A DNA stretch of 28,846 bases from Candidatus Delongbacteria bacterium (GCA_027858795.1 JAQICF010000225.1:1-28846); one strand, 5' to 3'; counted from the first letter of the stretch, positions 8,211-15,877 are shown. Notes: generated by a model from the sequence alone, not told the origin. A program made the numbers and translations.

Positions 8211-9101
8211 TTATTGTAATTTTTTATAATCCCTTATTTCATGCTCGTTAATAATATTATCCCAATTAAAGAACATAAGATCTGTATCCTTAGCTTTCCA
8301 GCAGTATCTGACATAATTTTCCGGCATGCCTTCAGGAACATCTAATTCCTGAATTCCTTTTTGTAAGAAACCACAATACTCAATTTCATCAACCAACAAT
8401 CCGAAAAATAACTCTGAACTTGAGTGTCCGTATAGAATATGCCCAAGATTTAAAATCACTATCCTGCTTTCACTGCCAATTTCAATGTCTCTACCCATCT
8501 CTGATTGAAGATTTAGTACAGGCATATTTATACCTTTTATAAGTATTTGATGCTTCATTTTACCTGATCCAAGAGGATAATCTGTCAATATTTTCTTTGT
8601 TGCAGGAATAACTTCAATAATTGAATTCATATTTTCGACCCAATACGCTCCACCTATCTTCATTACAAAATACGGGAAAGGTTCTTTGAATGATTTATCC
8701 GGTTCTATCATGTTAAGGTTCTTTTTATGCTTTGGCATTTCTAGAATGTTCTGAATAGATTCACCGATCTTTCTTAATTCATCACACAAAATATAAGCTT
8801 TTGAATTATTTAATCTTCTGGCTTCCAACAATGTATTTGTACCTAATATTCTTAGCATACTTCCCAGTTCTTTCATTTTATCTTCAATTTCATCGAATCC
8901 GTAATTTTCGAACTTAACTTTGCCAAAAACATCCCTTTCAAAGATCATTATAAATTTCTTTATCTCCATTGAAACAGCTCCAAATGATCTACCTAACTGC
9001 TTCGCTTCGGCTGCTGTAATACTCAACTCCAATGAAATATGGTTAAGAATATTTATGATATTTTCAAGTTTCCATATCTTTTTTTCTTCTACGATGTTCA
9101 T
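8211..9101 (-). CDS. CheW-like protein with MCP-tip-like N-terminal helices
   Basis: A 296-residue soluble protein without signal peptide or membrane helices. The C-terminal half (about 145-290) matches the CheW beta-barrel: IKGINMPVLNLQSEMG, a SRIVILNL strand, FFGLLVDEIEYC, then a final strand before NIIN. CheW domains link chemoreceptors to the kinase CheA. The N-terminal half is helical, and residues 22-50 (ISLELSITAAEAKQLGRSFG onward) resemble the hairpin tip of methyl-accepting chemotaxis proteins (pattern AAIEAARAGE.GRGFAVVA.E.R.L). An AGGAG site precedes the ATG. No other chemotaxis gene lies in the window, so its partner is unknown. The CheW assignment is solid; the tip resemblance is my own alignment. 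Confidence 0.75.
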   Translation of the reverse strand: MNIVEEKKIWKLENIINILNHISLELSITAAEAKQLGRSFGAVSMEIKKFIMIFERDVFGKVKFENYGFDEIEDKMKELGSMLRILGTNTLLEARRLNNSKAYILCDELRKIGESIQNILEMPKHKKNLNMIEPDKSFKEPFPYFVMKIGGAYWVENMNSIIEVIPATKKILTDYPLGSGKMKHQILIKGINMPVLNLQSEMGRDIEIGSESRIVILNLGHILYGHSSSELFFGLLVDEIEYCGFLQKGIQELDVPEGMPENYVRYCWKAKDTDLMFFNWDNIINEHEIRDYKKLQ

Positions 9102-9172
9102 TTTAATCTCCTATATTTTGTTCTTACCTATAAGTTATCTAACTATAAGCTCATAATCAAGATAAATGAGAT

Positions 9173-9202
9173 AAAAAAAGGGAAGTAAGCCACTTCCCTT
9201 TT
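9173..9202 (-). terminator. Intrinsic terminator of the ECF operon
   Basis: AAAAGGGAAGT (9176-9186) and ACTTCCCTTTT (9192-9202) form an 11-bp stem with a 5-base loop. Read on the minus strand, the stem runs into a T-tract (A-tract 9173-9179 on the plus strand). It lies 20 bases past the stop of the last operon gene and separates that operon from the CheW-like gene. Confidence 0.85.
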
Positions 9203-9221
9203 AAAATATTACTCTATCGGT

Positions 9222-10040
9222 CTACTCAAATCTATATACTTTAATACTCCCGTTCATTGATGCAACCTTTAATGAACTTTTTCCGGTACCTATTTTGCCA
9301 TAAAATTTATTCTTATGCTTACTTTTTGAAATAATTTTATCATTTTCAATTAAAACAGATCCGTTCATTGTTTCAGCTCTTAAACTCATATTTGCTTCAT
9401 CATCAATGTATAGTTTAATACTACCGTTCACCGTACTCATCTCTGAATTGTCAGCGATTTTACTGATCTCTGATTTTATACTCCCATTTACCGTTTCGAT
9501 CTCTTTAATCATTGAAGATTTCTTTATCTCAATATTCCCATTCACACTCTCTAAAGATATTTCCCCTTCTAGTGAATTTACTGCAATATTACCGTTGACG
9601 CATTCAACTTTTATGGATTTTCCCTGCACATCATTGATATTAACAGAACCATTCACAAGTTCGACATTCTTTAGATTCACTGTTTTAGGTAATTTTACGG
9701 TATAATAAACATTTACTTTTACTTTTTTCTTTAAATATTCAGTTTTTACATATGTGTGATCACTTTTTTTATCAATTATTACCTTAGCCTTTGCTAATTC
9801 ATTTTTATCTTTTGAGGTAGTTTTTCTTATTACTATTTCGATCATATCATTTGAAGAACTGACTATCTTAATATCTCCGTTAATATTTTCAATACTGAAA
9901 TCAGAATCATTTGCAACTTTAAAAGTTTCAGTTCTAGTCTCTTCGGCATTTACTTTGCCCTCAAGTGAGTAAACCATATCAAGACATCCGGTAAGCAATG
10001 TTGATAATATTAGTATTATTAAATAATATCCTTTTCGCAT
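9222..10040 (-). CDS. DUF4097-like repeat lipoprotein
   Basis: A 272-residue predicted lipoprotein: the signal peptide ends in LLTGC, with Cys19 as lipidation site. The body is a regular beta-strand repeat in which the unit xx(V/I/M)NG(S/N/D)(I/V) occurs eight times (ENINGDI, ELVNGSV, ECVNGNI, ESVNGNI, ETVNGSI, STVNGSI, ETMNGSV, ASMNGSI). This is the pattern of DUF4097 'putative adhesin' proteins, probably a right-handed beta-solenoid. No catalytic motif is seen. An AAGGAGG site precedes the ATG, and the gene follows the barrel gene after 15 bases, so it is the last gene of the ECF operon. Its role in the envelope (scaffold, sensor or binding partner of the barrel) is not known. Confidence 0.75.
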   Translation of the reverse strand: MRKGYYLIILILSTLLTGCLDMVYSLEGKVNAEETRTETFKVANDSDFSIENINGDIKIVSSSNDMIEIVIRKTTSKDKNELAKAKVIIDKKSDHTYVKTEYLKKKVKVNVYYTVKLPKTVNLKNVELVNGSVNINDVQGKSIKVECVNGNIAVNSLEGEISLESVNGNIEIKKSSMIKEIETVNGSIKSEISKIADNSEMSTVNGSIKLYIDDEANMSLRAETMNGSVLIENDKIISKSKHKNKFYGKIGTGKSSLKVASMNGSIKVYRFE

Positions 10041-10055
10041 AATTTCCTCCTTCTA

Positions 10056-11606
10056 TTAGTAATTGTATATCACAGATAATTGTAATTGATATGGATCTTT
10101 GTTCGTATCCAGTCTTTTATGGATAGAGAATAAGAATTTATCATCTAAGGCCATTCCGAGTCCAAATGAAGATTTTAATGATGTTGTGCTAAATTTATCT
10201 ATTCCATCTAAAAGATTTTCTTTGGATGAGTTTGGATCGTATTCATAAGCTTCACCAAAGTCAAAGATAGCTCTGAAATCAAGTACATCAAATGTCTCAA
10301 ATCCAATGATAGATCTGTTCAGTAACGCTCTATTACCATAAAATTCATTAAATTTATATCCAGGAAGAGTACCATTCCCACCTAATGTTGTGTATTTGAA
10401 GTTAGGTGTCGTCTTTTCAACTGTTGGATCTGAGTCTAAGTAAGAACATGATTCCAGCCTTATTCTGTTTGAGAAGGTAAGTATATTCGTAAATTTTGTT
10501 TCGAAAAATAAACTCATAGAAAGTTTCTGGAATTCAAAATCCTGTTCTAAGTTATCAAGTGTTCTTTCGTATGTACCACTTAGGTCGGCAATTGTATTTA
10601 GATTTGACAGCTTAGATATTACCTGCCCAGAGTAAAGCATTTCTTTTATTGTTCCTTCATCTGCAAGATTTCCATCGTAGAAACTTACTTGCCTAAAATC
10701 TTTTTCATTTGTGAACAGAGCATAATTATTAACTCTATGCATTTCACTAACATTATCTTCGAAATAGCCTAACTTTAATCCGAACTGTGTTTCTGTTTTC
10801 TTTGTTTTTAAATCGTATATTGCACCAGTGTAGAAACCAAATCCCTCAGTTAAGTAATAGTTGTAAAAATCTTCATGGATAAATAAAGCTGACATAGTAT
10901 TTATCGAAGACGAAATTTTCCATTGATCCTCGCTTGCAGATATTGAATATTGAGATGCACCTATACTGAATATGTTATTGAAGAATGATAGTTTCTCATC
11001 AGTGTAGTATTGCCATTCTTTAGATTTGAATCCGTAGCCAACAGATCCATAGAAATTAAAATCTGCATACTTTGAATTCACCAAATTCACATCCCCCCCT
11101 AAACCAAGGTATGCACCCTCAACACTTGAATAAGAGAAGAATTCCTTTTTTATAGCTGTGTTGTGAAAGTAAAAACTCTGTTTCTCGTTATTATCTGAGT
11201 GAATTTTCTTAGATAAACTTTCACCTCCGATCACGATCTCTATTTCTCCATGCTTATCCTTATCTTTTCCACCAAAAAAATTATCATCTCCCAGAACAAG
11301 GTTTTTTAATTCGTTGACCACATAATAACTTGAACTCTCATCTACATCATGATCTTTATAAACCTTACCTGCATAAGCTTTACAAGTACCGGTAATTTTC
11401 CCACTGTTTAATATTTTAATATCTCCTGAATAAACATCCAGGTTTCCTTCAAGAGTTCCGTAAATTATTGCATTACCTCTGAAAACCTTAACATCAGCTT
11501 TTAAAGAATCGTTCTCCTCCAGTCTAAAGTCTGAGAATTTTCTAACAGTTTCAGACCTTAAGAAAGTCATTGATATCAAAATTAATATTATTGTATTTAT
11601 CTTCAT
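10056..11606 (-). CDS. Omp85-like outer-membrane barrel with bactofilin-like N-terminus
   Basis: A 516-residue exported protein. I start it at ATG 11606, which is preceded by GGAG and opens a signal peptide (MKINTIILILISMTF). Upstream in-frame codons would run into the preceding gene. Residues of about 25-95 form short hydrophobic strands with a GTLEGNLDVYSGDIKILNSG pattern, like polymer-forming bactofilin domains. From about 150 to the end are alternating amphipathic strands of an outer-membrane barrel ending in an aromatic residue (SVIYNY). GGNGTLPGY (409-417) and GNRALLNRSIIGFE resemble the loop-6 and following strand of BamA/Omp85 proteins, although the usual Arg of the RGY/RGF motif is Pro. 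No POTRA repeats are evident. It is the fourth gene of the ECF operon. Confidence 0.65.
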   Translation of the reverse strand: MKINTIILILISMTFLRSETVRKFSDFRLEENDSLKADVKVFRGNAIIYGTLEGNLDVYSGDIKILNSGKITGTCKAYAGKVYKDHDVDESSSYYVVNELKNLVLGDDNFFGGKDKDKHGEIEIVIGGESLSKKIHSDNNEKQSFYFHNTAIKKEFFSYSSVEGAYLGLGGDVNLVNSKYADFNFYGSVGYGFKSKEWQYYTDEKLSFFNNIFSIGASQYSISASEDQWKISSSINTMSALFIHEDFYNYYLTEGFGFYTGAIYDLKTKKTETQFGLKLGYFEDNVSEMHRVNNYALFTNEKDFRQVSFYDGNLADEGTIKEMLYSGQVISKLSNLNTIADLSGTYERTLDNLEQDFEFQKLSMSLFFETKFTNILTFSNRIRLESCSYLDSDPTVEKTTPNFKYTTLGGNGTLPGYKFNEFYGNRALLNRSIIGFETFDVLDFRAIFDFGEAYEYDPNSSKENLLDGIDKFSTTSLKSSFGLGMALDDKFLFSIHKRLDTNKDPYQLQLSVIYNY

Positions 11607-11626
11607 TTTATATTCTCCAATAGTAA

Positions 11627-12940
11627 TTATTTTATTTTTTCTACACTTATTTGCCCATAATTCAAGCTGATCACTATGCATTTTTTGTCTTTTGTGCAGA
11701 TCTTAAGGTCCTTATTCAATTTAATCGATTTATCAAAGTTTAATTCATTCTCATTCACAGATTGAAAATATTTAAATATATTTGGATCTTTTAATTCGAT
11801 ATCTACATCGCCAAAATTAACTTTTATCTTTGAATCTTTCTTAAATAGTGGCTCAAAATTCTTAAGCATAAGATCTCCGCTATTCAATTCAAGGTCAATA
11901 TCAGACTTTACTGCATTAAGTAAAATATCTCCTGATAGGTTACTTATTTTTATATTTTTAGCGATCATATCAAAAATAGCTATATCAGATGAAGCGGAAT
12001 TTATTTCAACGTTCTTAGCTTTATTATTCTTCAGCAGGAAATCTCCACTTTTATTATTAAGGTTCAAGCTCATATCATCTGAATTCATTATTTGTATATC
12101 ACCGACCTGAATGTTAATATCAATATCACCAATGAACTTATTGATATTGATATCACCTGCAGCACTATTAAAATTCAATTTACCTGAAGAATTTATAATA
12201 TTTATATCACCCTGAAGTGTCTTCATATTTGCAACACCTTCATAATCACTGATAAATATATCTCCGGATTTATTTTTATAGTTTATTACTGCTGACACAT
12301 TTGTGATACTAGTTTCTAGCTGCATTCCATTTATTACGATCTCACCGTTCGTGTTCTGTAAGTTCAGATTTCCTTTCTTAATATCAAGGACTAATGAAAT
12401 ATCCTGTGGTACTAAGAGCAGACTATTCTTTACCTTTTTCAGGTCAATTATCAGTTCATTCCCTTTCTTTTCTACTGTAATATCTTTGAATTTATCTTTT
12501 TTATTTTGCTCAACTTTTGAAGGGTCTTCCAGAGACATTACCACCTTGAATTCTTTTTTCACCATATCGAATTCCTGCAACATTGCCCTTATTTCCTTCA
12601 TGAACTCGTTATCATTTTCATTTAATTTAATTGATGAATTTAACTTTTTCTCTATTTTTTCTGAAATATCCTTGAATGTTCTCTGATTAAGTTTCGCAAG
12701 TTCATTATCTTCCATAGATGTATATAGTTCAAATTTTGGTTTTTCAAGACCTATGACATTCAGGTCTAATTCATCACCTTTAACTGTAATTTGCTTTGTA
12801 GTATTAACACCTTTTAATACAAATAGTGTAACCCCATTCATTGAAGGTAGTGTATATCTTTCAATTTCCGCTGAATTCAATATTGTTATAAAAGTCAGTA
12901 ATGTTAACACTATAATATATTTTATTTTTGTAGTTTTCAT
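11627..12940 (-). CDS. Exported DUF4097-like beta-repeat protein
   Basis: A 437-residue protein with an N-terminal signal peptide (about 1-24, ending near NSA). No lipobox is seen, so it is probably periplasmic or surface-released. A helical, charged stretch (about 80-145) is followed by around a dozen strand repeats with a GD(I/L/V/F) core (for example KSGDIFI, LQGDINI, AAGDINI, FIGDIDI, QVGDIQI, NSGDLML). This matches the DUF4097 style and presumably a beta-solenoid. It resembles the NG-repeat lipoprotein at the end of the same operon in architecture but not in the repeat residues. An AAGGAAGG site precedes the ATG. It follows the anti-sigma gene after 12 bases and precedes the barrel gene by 20. 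Confidence 0.7.
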   Translation of the reverse strand: MKTTKIKYIIVLTLLTFITILNSAEIERYTLPSMNGVTLFVLKGVNTTKQITVKGDELDLNVIGLEKPKFELYTSMEDNELAKLNQRTFKDISEKIEKKLNSSIKLNENDNEFMKEIRAMLQEFDMVKKEFKVVMSLEDPSKVEQNKKDKFKDITVEKKGNELIIDLKKVKNSLLLVPQDISLVLDIKKGNLNLQNTNGEIVINGMQLETSITNVSAVINYKNKSGDIFISDYEGVANMKTLQGDINIINSSGKLNFNSAAGDININKFIGDIDINIQVGDIQIMNSDDMSLNLNNKSGDFLLKNNKAKNVEINSASSDIAIFDMIAKNIKISNLSGDILLNAVKSDIDLELNSGDLMLKNFEPLFKKDSKIKVNFGDVDIELKDPNIFKYFQSVNENELNFDKSIKLNKDLKICTKDKKCIVISLNYGQISVEKIK

Positions 12941-12952
12941 AATTTTCCTTCC

Positions 12953-13918
12953 TTACTTGTTTATCAAAGTAGTTTTATATTTCAAATACTCATCATCTGC
13001 ATTTGGCATGTTTGTTAATGCTTTATCGGCAAAAGCTTCATCCTTCTCTTCCAATATGCTCAATGCTTCAATTCTATTGACCTGATCAGGATCATTCAAT
13101 ATTACATTATATAATGCATCCACAACTTTTTTAGACATCGTTCCTTTTGAGATCATTTTCATCGACTTTCTTCTGATGAGTTCATCTTTATCATTCAGCA
13201 TTGTATTGATTAATGCTTCTTCGTATTTGTCTGTGCCGGATTTATCCATAGCTTTCAGTGTCCTAAGCTTTACACCTGGATTACTTTCGTGAGCAATTAA
13301 GTATTTGAGTGTTTTAATTATTACCGGATCATTCTTTTTCCCAGTTATAGTTTTGCTTGTACTGATATCAAAGTCTATCTCTAGATCTTCACCATCTTCA
13401 TCTATAGATAAATTATCCACTCGATAATTTTCCAGCTGCCTGTCTGTTTCAGCAAAGGGAGATCCTTCAATATAGTTAACCTGCTGTATATTAGGATTAT
13501 CTGTGTAATTATTTGCATAATTATCATAATTTGAATTAGTACCCTGAATTATTTTATCTTTGAAATGGTACATAGTTGCATAGAATGTTAATAATACTAC
13601 TGCAGCATATTTTAATATCACTCCAAATTGTTTTCTGTTATTAAAATTAAAAACATCTTTTACTATGTTTTCTTTCTTCTCTGATATATCTGATTGACCG
13701 ATCTGGTTGAATAATTCAGCTCTATTCGCTTCAAGAAAACTGTCACTTGCACTTTTGAAATTCTCAGTATCAATACATTCAGATTCTTCTTTCATAGTTT
13801 GATAGAATTTCTTTAGCTCTTCATCTTTTTCAATAGCAGCAAGAATAGAACTTCTCTCATTTTTATCATCTATCTCATCATATATCAGATCAAATATTCT
13901 TTCTTTCATATCTTTCAT
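12953..13918 (-). CDS. Probable HEAT-repeat anti-sigma factor
   Basis: A 321-residue single-pass membrane protein. An acidic helical cytoplasmic region (1-95) precedes one transmembrane helix (about 98-118). A long Asn/Asp-rich linker follows, then a periplasmic C-terminal part (about 190-310) of helical repeats resembling HEAT repeats (LKYLIAHESNPGVKLRTLKA, MLNDKDELIRRKSMKMI, ILNDPDQVNRIEALSIL). Position directly after the ECF sigma gene and the topology point to the sigma's membrane anchor and inhibitor. The N-terminus lacks the HxxxCxxC zinc motif of many anti-sigma domains. Role is inferred from context; alternative start at Met4. An AGGTG ribosome site precedes the ATG. Confidence 0.65.
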   Translation of the reverse strand: MKDMKERIFDLIYDEIDDKNERSSILAAIEKDEELKKFYQTMKEESECIDTENFKSASDSFLEANRAELFNQIGQSDISEKKENIVKDVFNFNNRKQFGVILKYAAVVLLTFYATMYHFKDKIIQGTNSNYDNYANNYTDNPNIQQVNYIEGSPFAETDRQLENYRVDNLSIDEDGEDLEIDFDISTSKTITGKKNDPVIIKTLKYLIAHESNPGVKLRTLKAMDKSGTDKYEEALINTMLNDKDELIRRKSMKMISKGTMSKKVVDALYNVILNDPDQVNRIEALSILEEKDEAFADKALTNMPNADDEYLKYKTTLINK

Positions 13919-13965
13919 AATATCACCTAACTGTTTGAATTTCCGTATCTTTTATAAAAGCACTA

Positions 13966-14529
13966 TTAATTGTTTGAAATTTTATTATTTAAATTACTCT
14001 TTATTTTTTGCACAGCCCTATGAAAATATTTTTTTACTGTGCCTTCATTTAAAGATAAAATTTCCGCTATTTCTCTAAATTTTTTACCTTCATAACTTTT
14101 CATATATACTACACTTCTTTGCTGAATAGATAAAGTTTCTATCTCTTTCCTGACAACTTCTCTTTTGTCAACGTTCCCGAAGATATCATCAGTATTACTT
14201 TCATCTCCGATAAGATCATCGTTGAAATCCGATACGAATACACCTTCTACTTTTTGCCTTTTTGAATATGTTGTATAAGCTGTATTCAACGCGATCCTGT
14301 ATAACCATGTGTAAAAGGATGAATTGCCTTTGAAACTACCCAAATTCTTATATACCTTTATGAAAGTATTTTGGTAGGCATCTGCGGCATCTGCTTCATT
14401 CTTTAGAATACTTAGTAACATATCCAATATCCTTCTGTCATAGTTTTTTATTAACTTTTCGAAGGCTTTGCTATTACCTTCCTGTGCTTTTTTAATCAGT
14501 TCTTTCTCATGCAATTGACTTACAATCAT
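13966..14529 (-). CDS. ECF (RpoE-like) RNA polymerase sigma factor
   Basis: A 187-residue ECF sigma factor. Region 2 spans about 8-90 and includes the -10-binding helix DAYQNTFIKVYKNLGSFKG and FYTWLYRIALNTA. An acidic linker (SDFNDDLIGDES) joins it to region 4 (about 125-183), with the helix-turn-helix FREIAEILSLNEGTVKKYFH. Regions 1.1 and 3 are absent, as usual for this group. A GGGAGA site lies about 10 bases before the ATG. The gene heads a five-gene operon ending at the terminator near 9176 and is preceded by an ECF-type promoter element that it probably recognises itself. The signal is presumably envelope-related, given the downstream genes. Confidence 0.92.
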   Translation of the reverse strand: MIVSQLHEKELIKKAQEGNSKAFEKLIKNYDRRILDMLLSILKNEADAADAYQNTFIKVYKNLGSFKGNSSFYTWLYRIALNTAYTTYSKRQKVEGVFVSDFNDDLIGDESNTDDIFGNVDKREVVRKEIETLSIQQRSVVYMKSYEGKKFREIAEILSLNEGTVKKYFHRAVQKIKSNLNNKISNN

Positions 14530-14568
14530 TGTTTCGTTTCTCCCGGGAAAACATCAGATCAAACATTT

Positions 14569-14596
14569 GACCATTAAATACTAAAAAAGTTGTCAT
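14569..14596 (-). promoter_or_regulatory. ECF-type promoter of the sigma operon
   Basis: Read on the minus strand: ATGACAAC followed by a T-tract, then GTC exactly 17 bases after the AAC (AAC at 14591-14589, GTC at 14571-14569). An AAC -35 core and a GTC/CGT-type -10 core at this spacing are typical of ECF sigma promoters. The same octamer, T-tract and spacing occur upstream of the small gene at 14778. The GTC lies 40 bases before the sigma start codon. Confidence 0.7.
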
Positions 14597-14619
14597 TTAC
14601 TTAAATAATATTATTTCGG

Positions 14620-14778
14620 TCATTTTATCGAGAATGAGAAGTTATGTGTAAGATGATTAAATTTAAACTTCTTCATTTCATATTTTACATGAAGACCTGC
14701 TATTTGTTTAGCTTCTTTTTTTGTTAGCTTCTTACTGTTAATAAGTTCGCTAATGTGTTTTGTTCCGTGGCAATACAT
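14620..14778 (-). CDS. Small uncharacterised protein (52 residues)
   Basis: A short gene read from ATG at 14778 to TGA at 14620. Its ribosome site is one of the best in the window: AAGGAG with a 6-base spacer. The product begins MYCHGTKHISELINSKKLTK and is strongly basic, with several His and Lys residues, one Cys, and no signal peptide or membrane helix. I do not recognise the family. It has its own upstream copy of the ECF promoter element (14818-14842), starts about 40 bases after that element, and lies in the same direction as the sigma operon, whose own promoter begins 24 bases past its stop. It is probably a member of the same regulon, perhaps a small regulator or effector. Confidence 0.65.
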   Translation of the reverse strand: MYCHGTKHISELINSKKLTKKEAKQIAGLHVKYEMKKFKFNHLTHNFSFSIK

Positions 14779-14817
14779 GATTATCTCCTTTTATCTTTTT
14801 TTGTTTCTCAACTTATA

Positions 14818-14845
14818 GACATCAAAAGATGAAAAAGGTTGTCAT
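14818..14845 (-). promoter_or_regulatory. ECF-type promoter of the small gene
   Basis: Read on the minus strand: ATGACAAC with a following T-tract, then GTC 17 bases after the AAC (AAC at 14840-14838, GTC at 14820-14818). Octamer and spacing are identical to the element before the sigma gene, while the intervening bases differ. The predicted transcription start leaves a leader of about 30 bases containing the AAGGAG site. Confidence 0.7.
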
Positions 14846-14891
14846 GGAGCTGTATAATTAAAATATATAGTATAAATTTTTGTTTAGAAAT

Positions 14892-14918
14892 AAAAAAAAG
14901 AGATCACATGATCTCTTT
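14892..14918 (-). terminator. Intrinsic terminator of the MORN lipoprotein gene
   Basis: AAAGAGATCA (14897-14906) and TGATCTCTTT (14909-14918) form a 10-bp stem with a 2-base loop. On the minus strand this is followed by a T-tract (A-tract 14892-14899 on the plus strand). It lies just downstream of the stop codon of the MORN-repeat gene and separates it from the ECF promoter region. Confidence 0.85.
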
Positions 14919-14940
14919 ATATATATAATGAATAAGAATA

Positions 14941-15801
14941 TTATCCGATTATTTTTTTTGTTTCTAGCCCATTATTGTATATTATTTCTTCGATTATATT
15001 GCCTTCTTTGTCATATTTGACACATCTTCCATGTTTTTTATCATTTAAATAAATTTCTTCAGCCTTAATATTTCCATTTTTATGCCAGTTTAAGAAAGCT
15101 CCTTCCATCTTACCGTGAACATACGTTCCTTTATATTGATTCTTGCCATTATCCCACCAACCTTCAACTTCTCCATTAACAATATCATCTTCAAAAGTAC
15201 CTTTTTCCTTTACCTGTCCATTTTTATACCATCGTATTCTTTGACCATGTTTTAAATCGTCTTTGAATTCATCAAGAGCTTGATCATTGCCATTTGGGTA
15301 ATATATCTGCGCTTTACCAAACTTCTTACCGTTTCTAAAGACAACTCTTGATTTAATTGTCCCGTCATCATACCAGTTTGTATTTATACCATTATAATTA
15401 CCCATTTCTATATTTTCTTCTGTTACAAGAATACCCTCTTTATTCCAATGAAGATATTTCCCGTGTTTTTTTCCTTGTTTCCAGTCAATTTCAAATTTCT
15501 TTTGATCTTTTGAGTACCAAAAGATCATTTTACCATCAAGTCTGCCATTTTTATACTCTCTTTCCGAGATTAACAAACTGTCTTTAGTGTAATTAAGACC
15601 TTTCCCCGTGAAAGGAACACTATCTTTTTTCACATAAATAAGACCATCTTTATCTATTAACAATTTTTCGTTAACTATCTTCATAGTTTTACTTTTTTCT
15701 TCTTCAAAGTTACTGGATTCTTCTTTTTTACTGCAATTTAAAAATACAAATACTAGAGTTAGTATAGAGATCAATATTAAGTTCTGTCTTATCTTCTTCA
15801 T
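14941..15801 (-). CDS. MORN-repeat (YwqK-like) lipoprotein
   Basis: A 286-residue predicted lipoprotein. The signal peptide ends VFLNC (Cys23); Asn at -1 is uncommon but tolerated in this kind of bacterium. From about residue 75 to the end are repeated units of the MORN_2/YwqK type, each with a YxNGxxxG or WYxxGQxK core (for example YKNGRLDGK, WYDDGTIK, YYPNGNDQ, WYKNGQVKEKG, WWDNGKNQYKG, WHKNGNIKAE). Automated annotation often calls these proteins 'toxin-antitoxin system YwqK family antitoxin', but no toxin partner is adjacent and it is exported, so that label is doubtful. It is a single-gene unit with a terminator directly downstream. Function unknown. Confidence 0.8.
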   Translation of the reverse strand: MKKIRQNLILISILTLVFVFLNCSKKEESSNFEEEKSKTMKIVNEKLLIDKDGLIYVKKDSVPFTGKGLNYTKDSLLISEREYKNGRLDGKMIFWYSKDQKKFEIDWKQGKKHGKYLHWNKEGILVTEENIEMGNYNGINTNWYDDGTIKSRVVFRNGKKFGKAQIYYPNGNDQALDEFKDDLKHGQRIRWYKNGQVKEKGTFEDDIVNGEVEGWWDNGKNQYKGTYVHGKMEGAFLNWHKNGNIKAEEIYLNDKKHGRCVKYDKEGNIIEEIIYNNGLETKKIIG

Positions 15802-15877
15802 TTTACATCCTTACTTGTTATATAACGAATTATTAATATATAAATATTTATTAACAATTTCAACAATAAGAAATAAA

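Noticed and set aside
11607..11681. Longer start for the barrel gene
   Set aside because: It would overlap the upstream gene by 55 bases and bury the signal peptide. ATG 11606 has a GGAG site and an N-terminal signal peptide.
9222..12940. The strand-repeat genes as tandem DNA repeats or a CRISPR-like array
   Set aside because: The periodicity is in the protein (NG and GD turns) within open frames that have signal peptides; the DNA units are not identical or evenly spaced.
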